A DNA stretch of 64,000 nt from Sphingomonas hominis (GTDB lineage Bacteria; Pseudomonadota; Alphaproteobacteria; Sphingomonadales; Sphingomonadaceae): NCBI RefSeq assembly GCF_013328205.1, contig NZ_JABULH010000004.1, positions 270,398 to 334,397 of the forward strand. Reading direction: 5' to 3'. Positions 38,547-48,597 of this stretch are shown piece after piece (positions within the stretch are counted from its first letter, which is position 1; each line of letters begins with the position of its first letter). The translations under genes and the position numbers were made by a program. Below the pieces are notes generated by a model. The model was not told the origin of the DNA, searched no databases, and was given only the letters and a program-made list of their open reading frames with translations.

Positions 38547-40132
38547 CGGGAGGAGGCTCTGCGGCGAAGAAGGAAACGGAGATCGGACACGCGGAACGCG
38601 CCGGTCGCGAAACAGGCTACCGCGTAGACGAGCACGCCCGCGCCGACCAGCACCGCCAGCGCCAACCCGCGCGTCACGATGCTGCCGGTCAGATAGGGAT
38701 CGATCGGCGGTGTAACGAGCAGCAGCGTAGCGCCCATCAGCGCCGCCGCGACCGCGAGCCGAGGTACCTTGCGCCGCACCTGCGCGTCGAGCGTGAAATG
38801 CCCCTGTCTCGCGAGCGTGACGTAGAGCGATGCCACGTTGATGGTCGAGGCGAGCGCGGTGGCGAGCGGTGGGCCGACTTGCCCGATCTCGTAACGCCCG
38901 AGCAGCGGAATGAGGATCAGGTTGCCGACCAAGTTGATGCCGACCGACCATAGCGCAAGCCGCACCGGCGTCTTGGTGTCGGCGCGCGCGTAGAAGCCGG
39001 GAGTCAGCACCTTGACCAGCACGTAGCTGGGCAGGCCAATCGAGAACGCCGACAGCGCGAGCGCGGCACGCGTCGTGTCAGCGGCGTCGAACGCGCCGTG
39101 CTGGAACAGCCCGCGCACGATCGGTTCGGCGGCGAAGACGAAGGCGGCGGTCGCGGGCAGGGTCAGGAACAACGCGAGTTCGAGCCCGCGGTTCTGCGTC
39201 TCCATCGCCTCCGCCTCGCGCCCCTCGCTCAAAAGCCGCGACACGACGGGCAGCAGGATCGTGCCGAGCCCGATACCGATCATCCCCAGCGGCAACTGGT
39301 TGAGGCGATCGGCATAATAGATTGCCGAGATCGACCCCGCCGACAGCAATCCACCCGCGAGCGCGGTCGAGATCGCGAGGTTGATCTGCGCCGCTCCTGC
39401 GCCGGCGGCGGCGGGGACGATCAGCTTCAGCAATCGCTTCACGTCGTCGTCGAGCTTGGGGAAGCGCAACCGCAAGTGCACGCCCGCGCGGCGGCACGCC
39501 CACACGAGCCAGGCGAGCTGCAACGCGCCACCCGCCGTAACAGAGATCGCCTGCGCACGCGCGGTGTCATACGCGTCGTCGCCGTGGAAGAAGACCAGCC
39601 CGGCGATCATTGCCACGTTCAACAGGATCGGCGCAGCGGCATTGACCCAGAATTTGTTGAGCGAGTTGAGAATGCCACCGAGTAGCGACACCAACGAGAT
39701 CAGCATCAAATATGGGATGGTGAAGCGCGACAGCGTCACTGCGAAGGCAAAATCGGTCGGAGAAGGGTGCTGCCGCTCGAACCCGCCCGACAGTCCCCAG
39801 GTGATCGGATAGGCCGCGATCAGCATCAGGGCGGTGAACGCGACCAGGATCGGGAACAGCAATGCCAGCGCCCGCTCGGCGAAGTCGACGCCGGCCGCGG
39901 TTCCGCCGCCTTCCGCCACCTTGCGGTTGAACAGCGGGATGAACGCGGCGGAGAAGGCGCCTTCCGCGAACAACGCGCGGAACATGTTGGGCAGGCGGAA
40001 CGCGACGAAGAAGGCGTCGGACGCGAAGCTCGCGCCCACGTACGCCGCCTGCAACGTGTCGCGCACCAATGCCAGCACGCGGCTGGCGAGCGTCAGCCCG
40101 CCGACCGAGCCGAGCGCGCGGGCCAGGTTCAT
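38543..40132 (-). CDS. murJ: Lipid II flippase MurJ
   Basis: 529 aa, about 14 TM helices, MOP superfamily. Starts MNLARALGSVGGLTLASRVLALVRD with the MviN signature RDTLQAAYVGASFASDAFFVAFRLPNMFRALFAEGAFS in that N-terminal region. Transports lipid-linked peptidoglycan precursors. Followed by trpS through a stop/start overlap. Confidence 0.95.
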   Translation of the reverse strand: MNLARALGSVGGLTLASRVLALVRDTLQAAYVGASFASDAFFVAFRLPNMFRALFAEGAFSAAFIPLFNRKVAEGGGTAAGVDFAERALALLFPILVAFTALMLIAAYPITWGLSGGFERQHPSPTDFAFAVTLSRFTIPYLMLISLVSLLGGILNSLNKFWVNAAAPILLNVAMIAGLVFFHGDDAYDTARAQAISVTAGGALQLAWLVWACRRAGVHLRLRFPKLDDDVKRLLKLIVPAAAGAGAAQINLAISTALAGGLLSAGSISAIYYADRLNQLPLGMIGIGLGTILLPVVSRLLSEGREAEAMETQNRGLELALFLTLPATAAFVFAAEPIVRGLFQHGAFDAADTTRAALALSAFSIGLPSYVLVKVLTPGFYARADTKTPVRLALWSVGINLVGNLILIPLLGRYEIGQVGPPLATALASTINVASLYVTLARQGHFTLDAQVRRKVPRLAVAAALMGATLLLVTPPIDPYLTGSIVTRGLALAVLVGAGVLVYAVACFATGAFRVSDLRFLLRRRASSR

Positions 40133-40161
40133 CGCTTAATCTGCCCCTGGCCCGTCAGAAA

Positions 40162-40674
40162 TCAGGCGTGGCCGACCTGGCCGTCGCCGAACTGGATGCC
40201 CTGCTGCTGCGCCTGCTGGAGGAACAATGCGTTGAAGTCGATCGGCTCGAGCACCAGCGGCGGGAAGCCGCCGTCACGGATCGCATCCGACACCACGCGG
40301 CGCGCGAACGGGAACAGCAGGCGCGGGCCTTCGCCCAGCAGGAACGGCTGAACGTGCTCGGCCGGGATGTTGCGCAGGCCGAACAGCCCGGCGTAGCTCA
40401 ACTCTGTGATGAACGCGGTCTGCCCGTTAGAGGTCGCGCGAACCTCGATCTTCAGCACGACCTCGTGCACTTCCTCGCCGACCTGATTGGCGCCGATGTC
40501 GAACTGGACGTTGATTTCGGGCGGGGTCTCGTTCTGGTAGATCGCGGGCGCGTTCGGGTTCTCGAACGACAAGTCCTTGACGTATTGCGAGATAAGGCCG
40601 GCGGCGGGCGCCTGATCGGCACCGTTCGCGAACGCGTCGCTGCCCTGCGCGCCGCCGTTGTCCTGCTCGTCCAT
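40162..40674 (-). CDS. secB: Protein-export chaperone SecB
   Basis: 170 aa: acidic N-terminal tail, then the SecB core (YVKDLSFENPNAP, PEINVQFDIGAN, YAGLFGLRNIP, LFPFARRVVSDAIRDGGFPPL). Keeps precursors unfolded and hands them to SecA. ATG 40674; divergent from the Tim44-like gene. Confidence 0.95.
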   Translation of the reverse strand: MDEQDNGGAQGSDAFANGADQAPAAGLISQYVKDLSFENPNAPAIYQNETPPEINVQFDIGANQVGEEVHEVVLKIEVRATSNGQTAFITELSYAGLFGLRNIPAEHVQPFLLGEGPRLLFPFARRVVSDAIRDGGFPPLVLEPIDFNALFLQQAQQQGIQFGDGQVGHA

Positions 40675-40817
40675 GATCCTATTCCTCGTGATCGGGGCGC
40701 TCGCGCCCAAGTGCCGCGCGCCTAGCAGCGCCGATCCACGGATACAACGTGCCCGCTCGGCGATTTGAAGTTCGGACGCGACACGACTATGTTGCGCCCT
40801 AGCTGATCGGAGGCCCG

Positions 40818-41462
40818 GTGTTCTACGTAGTCCTGCTCGCGATGGTCGCCGCGTTTCTGGCCCTTCGCCTTTATTCGGTGCTCGGCAAGCGTGGCGGGCA
40901 CGAACAACCCCTGCCGCGTCCGGCCGATGAGCGTGTGGCTGCGCCAGTCGCGTCGCGCGCGGTCGAGAAGGTTGCCGAGGCGCGCACGCCAACGGTTCGC
41001 CCGTTCGACAGCGGTGCGGAAACCGGGCTGCGCGCGATCGCCGCCGCCGACCCGGGTTTCGACGTGTCGCGCTTCATCGACGGATCGCAGTCGGCCTACC
41101 GCATGATCCTGGAAGCGTTCTGGCGCGGCGACGAGGACGCGCTGGCCGAGCTGGTCGTACCCGACGTGCGCGATGCCTTTGTCGAAGCGATCGAGGCGCG
41201 GCGCGATGCCGGTCACGTGCTCGACAATCGCCTGGTCGTGATCGAGCGCGCGTCAATCGTGTCGGCGGCGCTCGAAGGGCGCGAGGCGCGCATCGCGGTG
41301 CGCTTCGACGCCGATATCGCCGCGATCACCCGCAATGCCGATGGAGACGTGGTTGCGGGCTCGACCAGCGACGCGGTGCAGACGCACGATCTGTGGACGT
41401 TCACGCGCACCGTGAAGAGCGCTGACCCGAACTGGCTGCTCGCGGATACCGACGAAGCGTGA
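40818..41462 (+). CDS. Tim44-domain membrane protein
   Basis: 214 aa with an N-terminal TM (YVVLLAMVAAFLALRLYSVL) and a C-terminal Tim44/NTF2-like domain (YRMILEAFWRGDEDALAELV to LWTFTRT). Bacterial homologue of mitochondrial Tim44 (TimA); role in membrane protein assembly is inferred. GTG 40818 with TCGGAGGC ribosome-binding site; stop overlaps the mltA GTG. Confidence 0.9.
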   Translation: MFYVVLLAMVAAFLALRLYSVLGKRGGHEQPLPRPADERVAAPVASRAVEKVAEARTPTVRPFDSGAETGLRAIAAADPGFDVSRFIDGSQSAYRMILEAFWRGDEDALAELVVPDVRDAFVEAIEARRDAGHVLDNRLVVIERASIVSAALEGREARIAVRFDADIAAITRNADGDVVAGSTSDAVQTHDLWTFTRTVKSADPNWLLADTDEA

Positions 41463-42772
41463 GCTACCGGCAGGGGGGTGCGGCGCTCGCCATCGCATTG
41501 GCGCTGTCCGCGTGCGTGGGCGGCGGCAATCCACCGCCGCGGCCGCAGATCGGTGGGCAGTCCAGCGCGGCGCCGCCGCTTCCGTCGCGTGATCGAGGCG
41601 AGACACAGAGATACAACGAGTCGCCGCCACGCCAGCCGGTCGCGTCGGTGCCGATCCTGCCGGTGCCGGCGATCGCTACCCCGGGCGCGCTGACCGCCGC
41701 GCAGGCGGGGACGACGAGCGGGGTCGATTGGGCGTCGCTTCCGATCACCGCCGACAATGCCGCGGCGGCGTTGCAGGCGTTTCGCACCTCGTGCCCGAGT
41801 CTGGTGCGACGCGCCGACCAATCGGGCTTGACCGCACCCGCCGATTGGCAGTCGGCCTGTGCCGCCGCATCGGCCACGCAGTCGAGCGAGGCGGTCGATT
41901 TCTTCCGCCGCTATCTCGAACCGGTGCAGGTCGGTGACGGCCGCGCCTACGCCACCGGCTATTACATCCCGGAAATTGGCGGCTCACGCGAGGAACGCGC
42001 CGGTTACGCCCCGATCTACGCCCGGCCGAATGATCTGATCGACGTCGATCTCGGCGCCTTCTCGACCGATCTGGCGGGCAAGAAGATCCGCGGCCGCGTC
42101 GATGGCAGCAAGTTCGTGCCCTATTTCGATCGCACCGCGATCGAACAAGGCGTGCTGAACGGTCGCGCGCGGGTGCTGGGCTACGCGGTCGATCCGGTCG
42201 AGTTCTTCTTCCTGCAGGTGCAGGGTTCGGGCAACGTCCGCATGGCGGACGGATCGCTGCTGCGGATCGGCTACGACACGCAGAACGGGCGCGACTATAC
42301 CGGCATTGGCGCGCTGATGCGCGCGCGCGGGCTGATCGGCCCCAATCAGGCGTCGATGCAGGGCATCGTGCAATGGCTGCACGATCATCCCGAGGAAGGC
42401 CGCGCGATCATGCGCGAGAACAAGAGCTTCGTGTTCTTCCGCGTGCTCGACGGTGCACCGCTGGGTGCGTTGGGACTGCCGGTGACGGGTGGTGCGACCG
42501 TTGCCGCCGATCCGAAGTTCATCCCGCTCGGCGCGCCGGTGTTCCTGTCGATGGATCGGACCGACGCCAACGGCATCTGGGTGGCACAGGATACCGGCGG
42601 CGCGATCAAGGGAGCGAACCGGTTCGACACCTTCTGGGGCGCGGGCGCCGAAGCGCGCGCGATCGCCGGAGGCATGAGCGCGCGTGGCACTGCGTTCCTG
42701 CTGCTGCCGCGCGGCGCGCTTCAACGGCTGCGCGGCAAGGGGGCGACCGATGGGACGACGCCTCGCCCCTGA
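41459..42772 (+). CDS. mltA: Membrane-bound lytic murein transglycosylase A
   Basis: 437 aa lipoprotein (ALALSACVGGG, Cys 19). Proline-rich linker, then the MltA barrel and C-terminal 3D domain with catalytic DTGGAIKGANRFDTFWG. Cleaves glycan strands to form 1,6-anhydro ends. GTG 41459 coupled to the Tim44-like gene. Confidence 0.92.
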   Translation: MSYRQGGAALAIALALSACVGGGNPPPRPQIGGQSSAAPPLPSRDRGETQRYNESPPRQPVASVPILPVPAIATPGALTAAQAGTTSGVDWASLPITADNAAAALQAFRTSCPSLVRRADQSGLTAPADWQSACAAASATQSSEAVDFFRRYLEPVQVGDGRAYATGYYIPEIGGSREERAGYAPIYARPNDLIDVDLGAFSTDLAGKKIRGRVDGSKFVPYFDRTAIEQGVLNGRARVLGYAVDPVEFFFLQVQGSGNVRMADGSLLRIGYDTQNGRDYTGIGALMRARGLIGPNQASMQGIVQWLHDHPEEGRAIMRENKSFVFFRVLDGAPLGALGLPVTGGATVAADPKFIPLGAPVFLSMDRTDANGIWVAQDTGGAIKGANRFDTFWGAGAEARAIAGGMSARGTAFLLLPRGALQRLRGKGATDGTTPRP

Positions 42773-43295
42773 GGAAACGAGTGCCTGGGCGCAGGTCCGC
42801 GCCACGGTCCGACCGCTTCGACCCGAGAAGCTCATTCCAATTCCGATCGTGGGCGCACCGTCCAAGCCGGTGAAGGCGAAACCAGCCCCGCCAACGACCG
42901 TGCAGATGCCGCCACCCGCGCGCGTTGCCGCGCCGCTGGCGCGCGCAACCGGAAATACGCTCGATCGTAGCTGGGATCGTAAGCTGTCGACCGGCATGGC
43001 GTCGCCCGATCGCACCATCGATCTGCACGGTCACACACTCGCGTCGGCACATGCGATGCTCGACTATCAGCTGGACCAGTCGATCAGGCAGGGCGAGCGC
43101 ATGATCCTGCTGGTGACCGGACGCCTGCCGCGCAAGGAAAGCGAGCGTCCGCACGCGCGTGGTGCGATCCGCGCGGCGATCGGCGATTGGCTGCAGCTAT
43201 CGCGTCACGCCGACATGATCGCAGCGGTGCGCAACGCGCACCCGCGACACGGCGGCGCGGGTGCGTTGTACGTCATCCTCAGGCGCAAACGCTGA
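42750..43295 (+). CDS. Smr-domain protein
   Basis: 181 aa. N-terminal Pro/Ala-rich disordered part, then the Smr domain with signature TIDLHGHTLASA and C-terminal HGGAGALYVILRRK. Small MutS-related domains have nicking or RNA-cleaving activity; function here unknown. ATG 42750 lies inside the mltA end (23-bp overlap). Converges with msrB, with a GACGCCT/AGGCGTC palindrome at the junction. Confidence 0.85.
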   Translation: MGRRLAPEETSAWAQVRATVRPLRPEKLIPIPIVGAPSKPVKAKPAPPTTVQMPPPARVAAPLARATGNTLDRSWDRKLSTGMASPDRTIDLHGHTLASAHAMLDYQLDQSIRQGERMILLVTGRLPRKESERPHARGAIRAAIGDWLQLSRHADMIAAVRNAHPRHGGAGALYVILRRKR

Positions 43296-43299
43296 CGCC

Positions 43300-43746
43300 T
43301 CAGGCGTCCTCCACCTGGTCGAGGTAATCGCCGTAGCCCTCCGCCTGCATCTGCTCTTTGGGCACGAACCGCAGCGCCGCCGAGTTGATGCAATAGCGCA
43401 AGCCGCCGCGGTCGCGCGGACCGTCGTCGAACACGTGGCCGAGATGGCTGTCGCCGCCCGCCGAGCGTACTTCGGTGCGCACCATGCCGTGGGTGCGATC
43501 GGACAGTTCGTTGACGCGTGCGGGCTCGATCGGCTTGGTGAAGCTGGGCCAGCCGCAATGCGACTCATATTTGTCAGCCGAGGCGAACAGCGGCTCGCCT
43601 GACACCACGTCGACGTAGATGCCGACTTTCTTGTTGTAGAGATACTCGCCCGTGCCCGGCCGTTCGGTGCCGCTCTGCTGGGTGACATAGAATTGCTCGG
43701 GCGTCAGGCGCGCGATGGCTTCTTCGGTCTTGCTATAATCGGTCAT
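43300..43746 (-). CDS. msrB: Peptide methionine (R)-S-oxide reductase, zinc-free type
   Basis: 148 aa MsrB. Catalytic Cys in [11 protein letters not shown]; substrate-binding HCGWPSF and GHVFDDGP. The two CxxC pairs that bind zinc in E. coli MsrB are absent ([22 protein letters not shown]), so it belongs to the zinc-less group. Repairs oxidised methionine. Confidence 0.93.
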   Translation of the reverse strand: MTDYSKTEEAIARLTPEQFYVTQQSGTERPGTGEYLYNKKVGIYVDVVSGEPLFASADKYESHCGWPSFTKPIEPARVNELSDRTHGMVRTEVRSAGGDSHLGHVFDDGPRDRGGLRYCINSAALRFVPKEQMQAEGYGDYLDQVEDA

Positions 43747-43783
43747 GATCGCTCCTTGTCAGCTCCGGACGTCGCGTCGTCGA

Positions 43784-44275
43784 TCAGGCGGCCAGCGTGG
43801 CGGCAACCTGCCGCCGCACCAGCTCGCTCGTCGCGCCGAACACCAGATGCGAGGCGTAAGAATACAGGTTGACCGATAGATCGGTATTCCACGGCGCGGC
43901 GCCAAGCCCCACGGCCGGCACTGCGCCTTCGTCGAGGATCGTCGCGGTGGCGACGCCGAAGCCCGTGCCGTAGCCGGCCGTCGCCGCGGGACGAAACTCG
44001 GCCACGATTCCGTAGGCGATGCCCAACCCGATCCCGAGCGCATAGTGGATCGTCTGCCCGGCGAGCGGCTTGTCGGCCTCCGCGATCTCTCGGCCGGTAA
44101 CCTGCCTGGCGACCGCGTCGGCAGCCTTCTCGGTCGCCGGCTCCGACTGCGTGTCGTCATCATCGGTGGTGAACGCAGACACCGCTGCCTGAAATCTGTC
44201 CATGGCGAATGACGCCACGGCGCCCGCAATCGCTCCGGCCACTAGCCCGCGAAGTAGCTTGGTCGCGTCGCTCAT
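43784..44275 (-). CDS. DUF1440-like membrane protein
   Basis: 163 aa with hydrophobic segments at the N-terminus (LLRGLVAGAIAGAVASFAMD), middle (YALGIGLGIAYGIVAEF) and a conserved-looking tail (SVNLYSYASHLVFGATSE). Resembles YagU/DUF1440 proteins, a family linked to acid resistance in E. coli; assignment tentative. ATG 44275 preferred over TTG 44284. Confidence 0.6.
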   Translation of the reverse strand: MSDATKLLRGLVAGAIAGAVASFAMDRFQAAVSAFTTDDDDTQSEPATEKAADAVARQVTGREIAEADKPLAGQTIHYALGIGLGIAYGIVAEFRPAATAGYGTGFGVATATILDEGAVPAVGLGAAPWNTDLSVNLYSYASHLVFGATSELVRRQVAATLAA

Positions 44276-44336
44276 ATTGCTCAATCCTTGCCGCCCATCC
44301 CAAGTTCAACGAGCGGCAGGCGTGACCGGTTGCGCG

Positions 44337-45476
44337 CTACCCGACCGAAGACGCGCGGCGCAGCAGGTCGGCGTAAATACGGGTGAGCGCGTGAAGGTCG
44401 TCGATCGCCACCGCTTCGTCGCGCTGGTGCATCGTGACATTGAGCAGGCCGAACTCGATCACTGGGCAAAGCGCGCGAAGGAAGCGGGCGTCGGAGGTGC
44501 CGCCGGTGGTCGACAACTCGGGGGTGAGCCCCGTCTCATGCAGGATTGCCGCGGACAGCATCGCCGAGAGCGGTCCCGGCTCGGTCAGGAACGCCTCGCC
44601 CGACACGCGCGAGGTGACGATCGCCTCGGGTGCGTGACGGCGGACGATCTCAGCCACGCGCGTCGCCAGTGTGTCGCCCTGGTGCAGGTCGTTGAAGCGA
44701 ATGCTCACCCGCGCCTTGGCCGCCGCCGGGATGACGTTGGTCGCCGGATTGCCGACGGTAATGTCGGTCACCTCCAGGTTGGACGGCTGGAACCATTCAC
44801 TGCCCTTGTCGAGCACCAGCGCGTCGAGTTCGGCCAGTGCGGCGACCAGCTTGGGGATCGGGTTGTCGGCGAGGTGGGGGTAGGCGACGTGCCCCTGTCG
44901 GCCCGGCACCTCGATCCAGATGTTCACCGATCCCCGCCGCCCGATCTTGATCGTATCGCCGAGCGCGCGCGCGGAGGTCGGCTCGCCGACGAGGCACAGG
45001 TCGGGCGCAATCCCGCGGTCGCGCATCCGCTCGATCAGCGACTCGGTGCCGTAGGTAGCAGGACCTTCCTCGTCGCCGGTGATGATCAGCGTGACCTGAC
45101 CCACGTCGGACGACGCGGCGGTGGCTGCGACGAACGCGGCGACCGCCCCCTTCATGTCGACCGCGCCGCGCCCGTAGAGCAGGCCGTCGCGTACCTGGCT
45201 GGCAAAGGCGTCGCTAGTCCAGCCGTCACCCGCGGGCACGACGTCGACGTGACCGGCAAAGGCGAGATGGGGTCTGCTCGTTCCGCGGGTCGCAAGCAAA
45301 TTTTCCACCGGTCCGTCGGGCGCCTCGCCGACCACGAAGCGATCGACCGCGAAGCCGAGCGGCAGCAGTGCTGCCTCCAGCACGTCGAACACCGCACCGC
45401 GCGCCGGCGTCACGCTCTCCGCGTCGATCAGCGCGCGGGCCAGCGCCACCACATTGACCGTCGCGGGCGCACTCAC
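44337..45476 (-). CDS. dapE: Succinyl-diaminopimelate desuccinylase
   Basis: Lysine/DAP synthesis. 379 aa M20 peptidase with binuclear zinc ligands HVDVVP, RGAVDMKG, GDEEGPA, GEPTS and the C-terminal TMHQRDE. GTG start overlaps the gst stop by 4 bp. Confidence 0.93.
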   Translation of the reverse strand: MSAPATVNVVALARALIDAESVTPARGAVFDVLEAALLPLGFAVDRFVVGEAPDGPVENLLATRGTSRPHLAFAGHVDVVPAGDGWTSDAFASQVRDGLLYGRGAVDMKGAVAAFVAATAASSDVGQVTLIITGDEEGPATYGTESLIERMRDRGIAPDLCLVGEPTSARALGDTIKIGRRGSVNIWIEVPGRQGHVAYPHLADNPIPKLVAALAELDALVLDKGSEWFQPSNLEVTDITVGNPATNVIPAAAKARVSIRFNDLHQGDTLATRVAEIVRRHAPEAIVTSRVSGEAFLTEPGPLSAMLSAAILHETGLTPELSTTGGTSDARFLRALCPVIEFGLLNVTMHQRDEAVAIDDLHALTRIYADLLRRASSVG

Positions 45477-46135
45477 GCCGCAGGTTGCTCAAATTGTTCG
45501 AGCACCCAATCCTCCGCCTGAGCCCCCGCGATCCAGTCCTGCATGAACGGATGCGACAGCACCGCCATGACATAGGCGGCGGCGAAGCGCGGGGTCGGCA
45601 GCGAGTAGGTGACGATGCGCGTACAAACGGGCGCGAACATGATGTCCGCCGCGCCGAACTCGCCGAACAGGAAATCGCCGTCACCGCCGAAGCGCGCGCG
45701 CGCCTGCGCCCACAATTCCATGATGCGCGACAGGTCCGCGATGACATCGTCGTCGGGCCGCTTGGGCGCGAAGATCTGGCGGATGTTCATGCTGTGCTTG
45801 CGACGCAGCGCGGCGAAGCTCGAGTGCATCTCCGCCGCCATCGACCGCGCCATCGCGCGCGCCGCCTCATCCTCGGGCCAGAAGCGTTCGCGCCCGACCT
45901 TGTCGGAGAGATACTCGACGATCGCCAGGCTATCCCACACCACAGCGTCGCCGTCCCACAGGATCGGCACCTTGCCCGACGAAGGCGCGAACTCGTCACC
46001 TTCGCGGCGCTTGTCCCACTCCTCGTCGTAGAGCGGCACGACGACCTCCTCGAACGCGAGCCCAGACTGCTTGCACGCGAGCCAGCCGCGCAGCGACCAC
46101 GACGAATAGGCCTTGTTGCCGATGATGAGCTTCAT
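45473..46135 (-). CDS. Glutathione S-transferase family protein
   Basis: 220 aa: thioredoxin-fold N-terminus (KLIIGNKAYSSWSLRGWLA, with Ser-rich active site and the cis-Pro in KVPILWDG) and an all-helical C-terminal domain. Begins at ATG 46135. Substrate unknown. Coupled to dapE. Confidence 0.88.
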   Translation of the reverse strand: MKLIIGNKAYSSWSLRGWLACKQSGLAFEEVVVPLYDEEWDKRREGDEFAPSSGKVPILWDGDAVVWDSLAIVEYLSDKVGRERFWPEDEAARAMARSMAAEMHSSFAALRRKHSMNIRQIFAPKRPDDDVIADLSRIMELWAQARARFGGDGDFLFGEFGAADIMFAPVCTRIVTYSLPTPRFAAAYVMAVLSHPFMQDWIAGAQAEDWVLEQFEQPAA

Positions 46136-46197
46136 GGCCGCCAGCGATACGGGGCCGGGCAGGGGACCACAAGCGCCCGCTTGCCCCACCCGCCGCG

Positions 46198-46866
46198 TCA
46201 GCTGTTTACGGCTTCCAGCACCGCCGCGCGCAGTTCGGGAATGCCCATCCCGCCCTCGCTCGACGTCTGGATGATGTCGGGGTGCGCGGCCGCGTGCTTG
46301 CGCGCCTCGGCCGCGGTCGCGGCGGTCACGTCGGCGAGGTCGGTCGCCTTGACCTTGTCCGCCTTGGTCAGCACCAGCCGGTAGCTGACGGCGGCGCGGT
46401 CAAGCATCTCCAGGATCTCGCGGTCGACCTCCTTGATGCCGTGGCGGCTGTCAATCAGCACCAACGCGCGCTTCAATGCCTGCCGCCCGCGCAGGAAATC
46501 GTTGACCAGAAAGCGCCACTTCTTGACCATGTCCTTGGGCGCCTTGGCGAAACCGTAGCCCGGCATGTCGACCAGTCGAAAGGCGAGCGGCTGCCCGACG
46601 TCGAAGAAGTTTAGCTCCTGCGTCCGCCCCGGCGTGACCGACGTGCGCGCGAGCGACTTGCGCCCCGTCAGCGCGTTGAGCAGCGACGACTTGCCGACGT
46701 TCGATCGTCCGGCGAACGCCACCTCGGGCACGACCGGCGGGGGCAGGAAGTTAAGCGCGGGCGCCGACTTCAGGAACTCGACTGGGCCTGCAAACAATTT
46801 GCGCGCCGCCTCGATCTGCTCCGCGTTGAACGCGTCGCCGCCGATGTCGGAGGGCTCGTCGCTCAC
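46198..46866 (-). CDS. engB: Ribosome biogenesis GTPase YihA/EngB
   Basis: 222 aa. G1 GRSNVGKSS, G3 DMPGYG, G4 TKAD. GTG 46866 overlaps the yidC stop by 4 bp. Needed for 50S assembly. Last gene of the rpmH-rnpA-yidD-yidC-engB cluster. Confidence 0.95.
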   Translation of the reverse strand: MSDEPSDIGGDAFNAEQIEAARKLFAGPVEFLKSAPALNFLPPPVVPEVAFAGRSNVGKSSLLNALTGRKSLARTSVTPGRTQELNFFDVGQPLAFRLVDMPGYGFAKAPKDMVKKWRFLVNDFLRGRQALKRALVLIDSRHGIKEVDREILEMLDRAAVSYRLVLTKADKVKATDLADVTAATAAEARKHAAAHPDIIQTSSEGGMGIPELRAAVLEAVNS

Positions 46867-48578
46867 TTGGCCCCGCTTTTTACTGGCGCCTGCTTCAATT
46901 GCGGATGCCGGCTGTAGAGCCACTTCTGTTGCATGATCGAGATGCAGTTGGTGGTGATCCAGTAGACCTGCAATCCGACCGCGAACGGCGCCATCACGAA
47001 CATCAGCACCCACGGCATGATCGCGAACACCTGCTTCTGCGCGTCGTCCATCGGTGCCGGGTTCAAGCGGAACTGGAAGAACATCGAGATGCCGAGCAGG
47101 ATTGGCACGACGCCGATCGCGATCACGTGCGGCGGGGTGAAGTCGAGCAGCCCGAACAGATTGAGCGGGGTGAGGGGATCGGGCGCGGACAAATCCTTGA
47201 TCCACAGCACGAACGGCTGGTGCCGCATCTCGATCGTCAGCAGCAGCACCTTGTACAACGCGTAGAAGATCGGGATCTGGATCAGCGTCGGCAGGCAGCC
47301 GGCGAGCGGGTTGACTTTCTCCGCCTTGTACAGCGCCATGATCTCCTGCTGCTGGCGCTGCTTGTCGTCCTTGTGACGCTCCTGGATCGCTTTCATCTTG
47401 GGCTGGATCGCGCGCATCGCCGCCATGCTGCGGAACTGGCGCTGCGCGATCGGGAAGACGAGCAGGCGGATCGTCAGCGTCAGCAGGATGATCGCGACAC
47501 CGAAATTGCCGACCAGGTGGAACAGCAGGTCGAGATAGTAGAAGATTGGCTTTTCGACCAATCGGAACCAGCCCCAGTCGAGCGAATAGTCGAGCTTCGC
47601 CGCGGTGCCGTTGTCGGTATATTGGTCGAGCAGCTTCACTTCCTTCGCCCCCGCGAAGAAGCGTGTCGTCTGCGACACCTGCGCGCCGGGTGCGAGCAAC
47701 TGCGCCGCGCCGGTGAAGTCGCCCTGATACGCCTTGTTCGCACCGGCACGGAACTGCCCGTCGAAGCCGCGCGACTGATCGGGGATCAGCGCGGTCAGCC
47801 AATATTTATCGGTGAAGCCGAGCCAGCCACCCTTCGATGCGAAGCGCTGCGCGCCCTCGTCGACGTCCTTGAAATTGGGGCCGTAATGCGCCGCATTGTC
47901 GTACACCGCCATCGGGCCGGTGTGGATCGTCCAGCTATCGGGGTCCTTTGACACGCCGGTGCGATTGACCAGTCCGTAGCTCGCCACCGGCACCGCGGTG
48001 CGGCCGGCATTGGCGACGGTCTGGCGGACGGTGAACAGGTAATCGCCGTCGACCGACAGGTCGATGCGGAAGCGCTGGCCGTTGGCATTGGCGGCGGTCA
48101 GCGTGACCGGACGATCCGGCGACAGCACGGTCGACGACGCGGTCCAGGTCGCGTCGGCCGCGGGCGGCATCAACCCGCCGTCACGCCAACCGAACTGCGC
48201 GAAATAGGCCTCTGGCGCCCCGGCGGGCGACAACAGCCGGATCGGCGCGGAGTTCTTCGCCACCGTTTCCTTGTAATCGGTCAGCACGAGATCATCGATG
48301 CGCGCGCCGCGCAGGTTGATTGATCCTTGCAGCCGCGGCGTCTGGATGCGCACGCGCGGGCTCTCGGACAACACCGCGCGTCGGTCGCGGATCGCGGCCG
48401 GGCCATCGGCGGTCGGATCGGCACCGGGCTGCGGCAATGCTTTCGACTTGCCGTCGACGATCTTGGTCGCGGGCGGGTTGGCAGTCGGAAAGAAGCGGCT
48501 CTGCGCCAGCGGCCAGCCGAACAGGATCAGCGCCGCGATCACCGCGAACACGATGAAATTCTTGTTGTCGTTGTTCAC
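46863..48578 (-). CDS. yidC: Membrane protein insertase YidC
   Basis: 571 aa: N-terminal TM, large periplasmic beta domain (to about 330) and C-terminal insertase core with FHLVGNFGVAIILLTLTIR, PLAGCLPTLIQIPIFYALY and WITTNCISIMQQ. GTG 48578 gives the typical NNDNKNFIVFAVIAALILFGW N-terminus. Confidence 0.94.
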   Translation of the reverse strand: MNNDNKNFIVFAVIAALILFGWPLAQSRFFPTANPPATKIVDGKSKALPQPGADPTADGPAAIRDRRAVLSESPRVRIQTPRLQGSINLRGARIDDLVLTDYKETVAKNSAPIRLLSPAGAPEAYFAQFGWRDGGLMPPAADATWTASSTVLSPDRPVTLTAANANGQRFRIDLSVDGDYLFTVRQTVANAGRTAVPVASYGLVNRTGVSKDPDSWTIHTGPMAVYDNAAHYGPNFKDVDEGAQRFASKGGWLGFTDKYWLTALIPDQSRGFDGQFRAGANKAYQGDFTGAAQLLAPGAQVSQTTRFFAGAKEVKLLDQYTDNGTAAKLDYSLDWGWFRLVEKPIFYYLDLLFHLVGNFGVAIILLTLTIRLLVFPIAQRQFRSMAAMRAIQPKMKAIQERHKDDKQRQQQEIMALYKAEKVNPLAGCLPTLIQIPIFYALYKVLLLTIEMRHQPFVLWIKDLSAPDPLTPLNLFGLLDFTPPHVIAIGVVPILLGISMFFQFRLNPAPMDDAQKQVFAIMPWVLMFVMAPFAVGLQVYWITTNCISIMQQKWLYSRHPQLKQAPVKSGAK

Positions 48579-48597
48579 CTGGCGTTCCACATCGTCA

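Noticed and set aside
37392-38627. Plus-strand open frame of 411 codons antisense to trpS
   Set aside because: The minus strand carries a complete trpS with HIGH and KMSKS motifs; the plus frame has no recognisable sequence.
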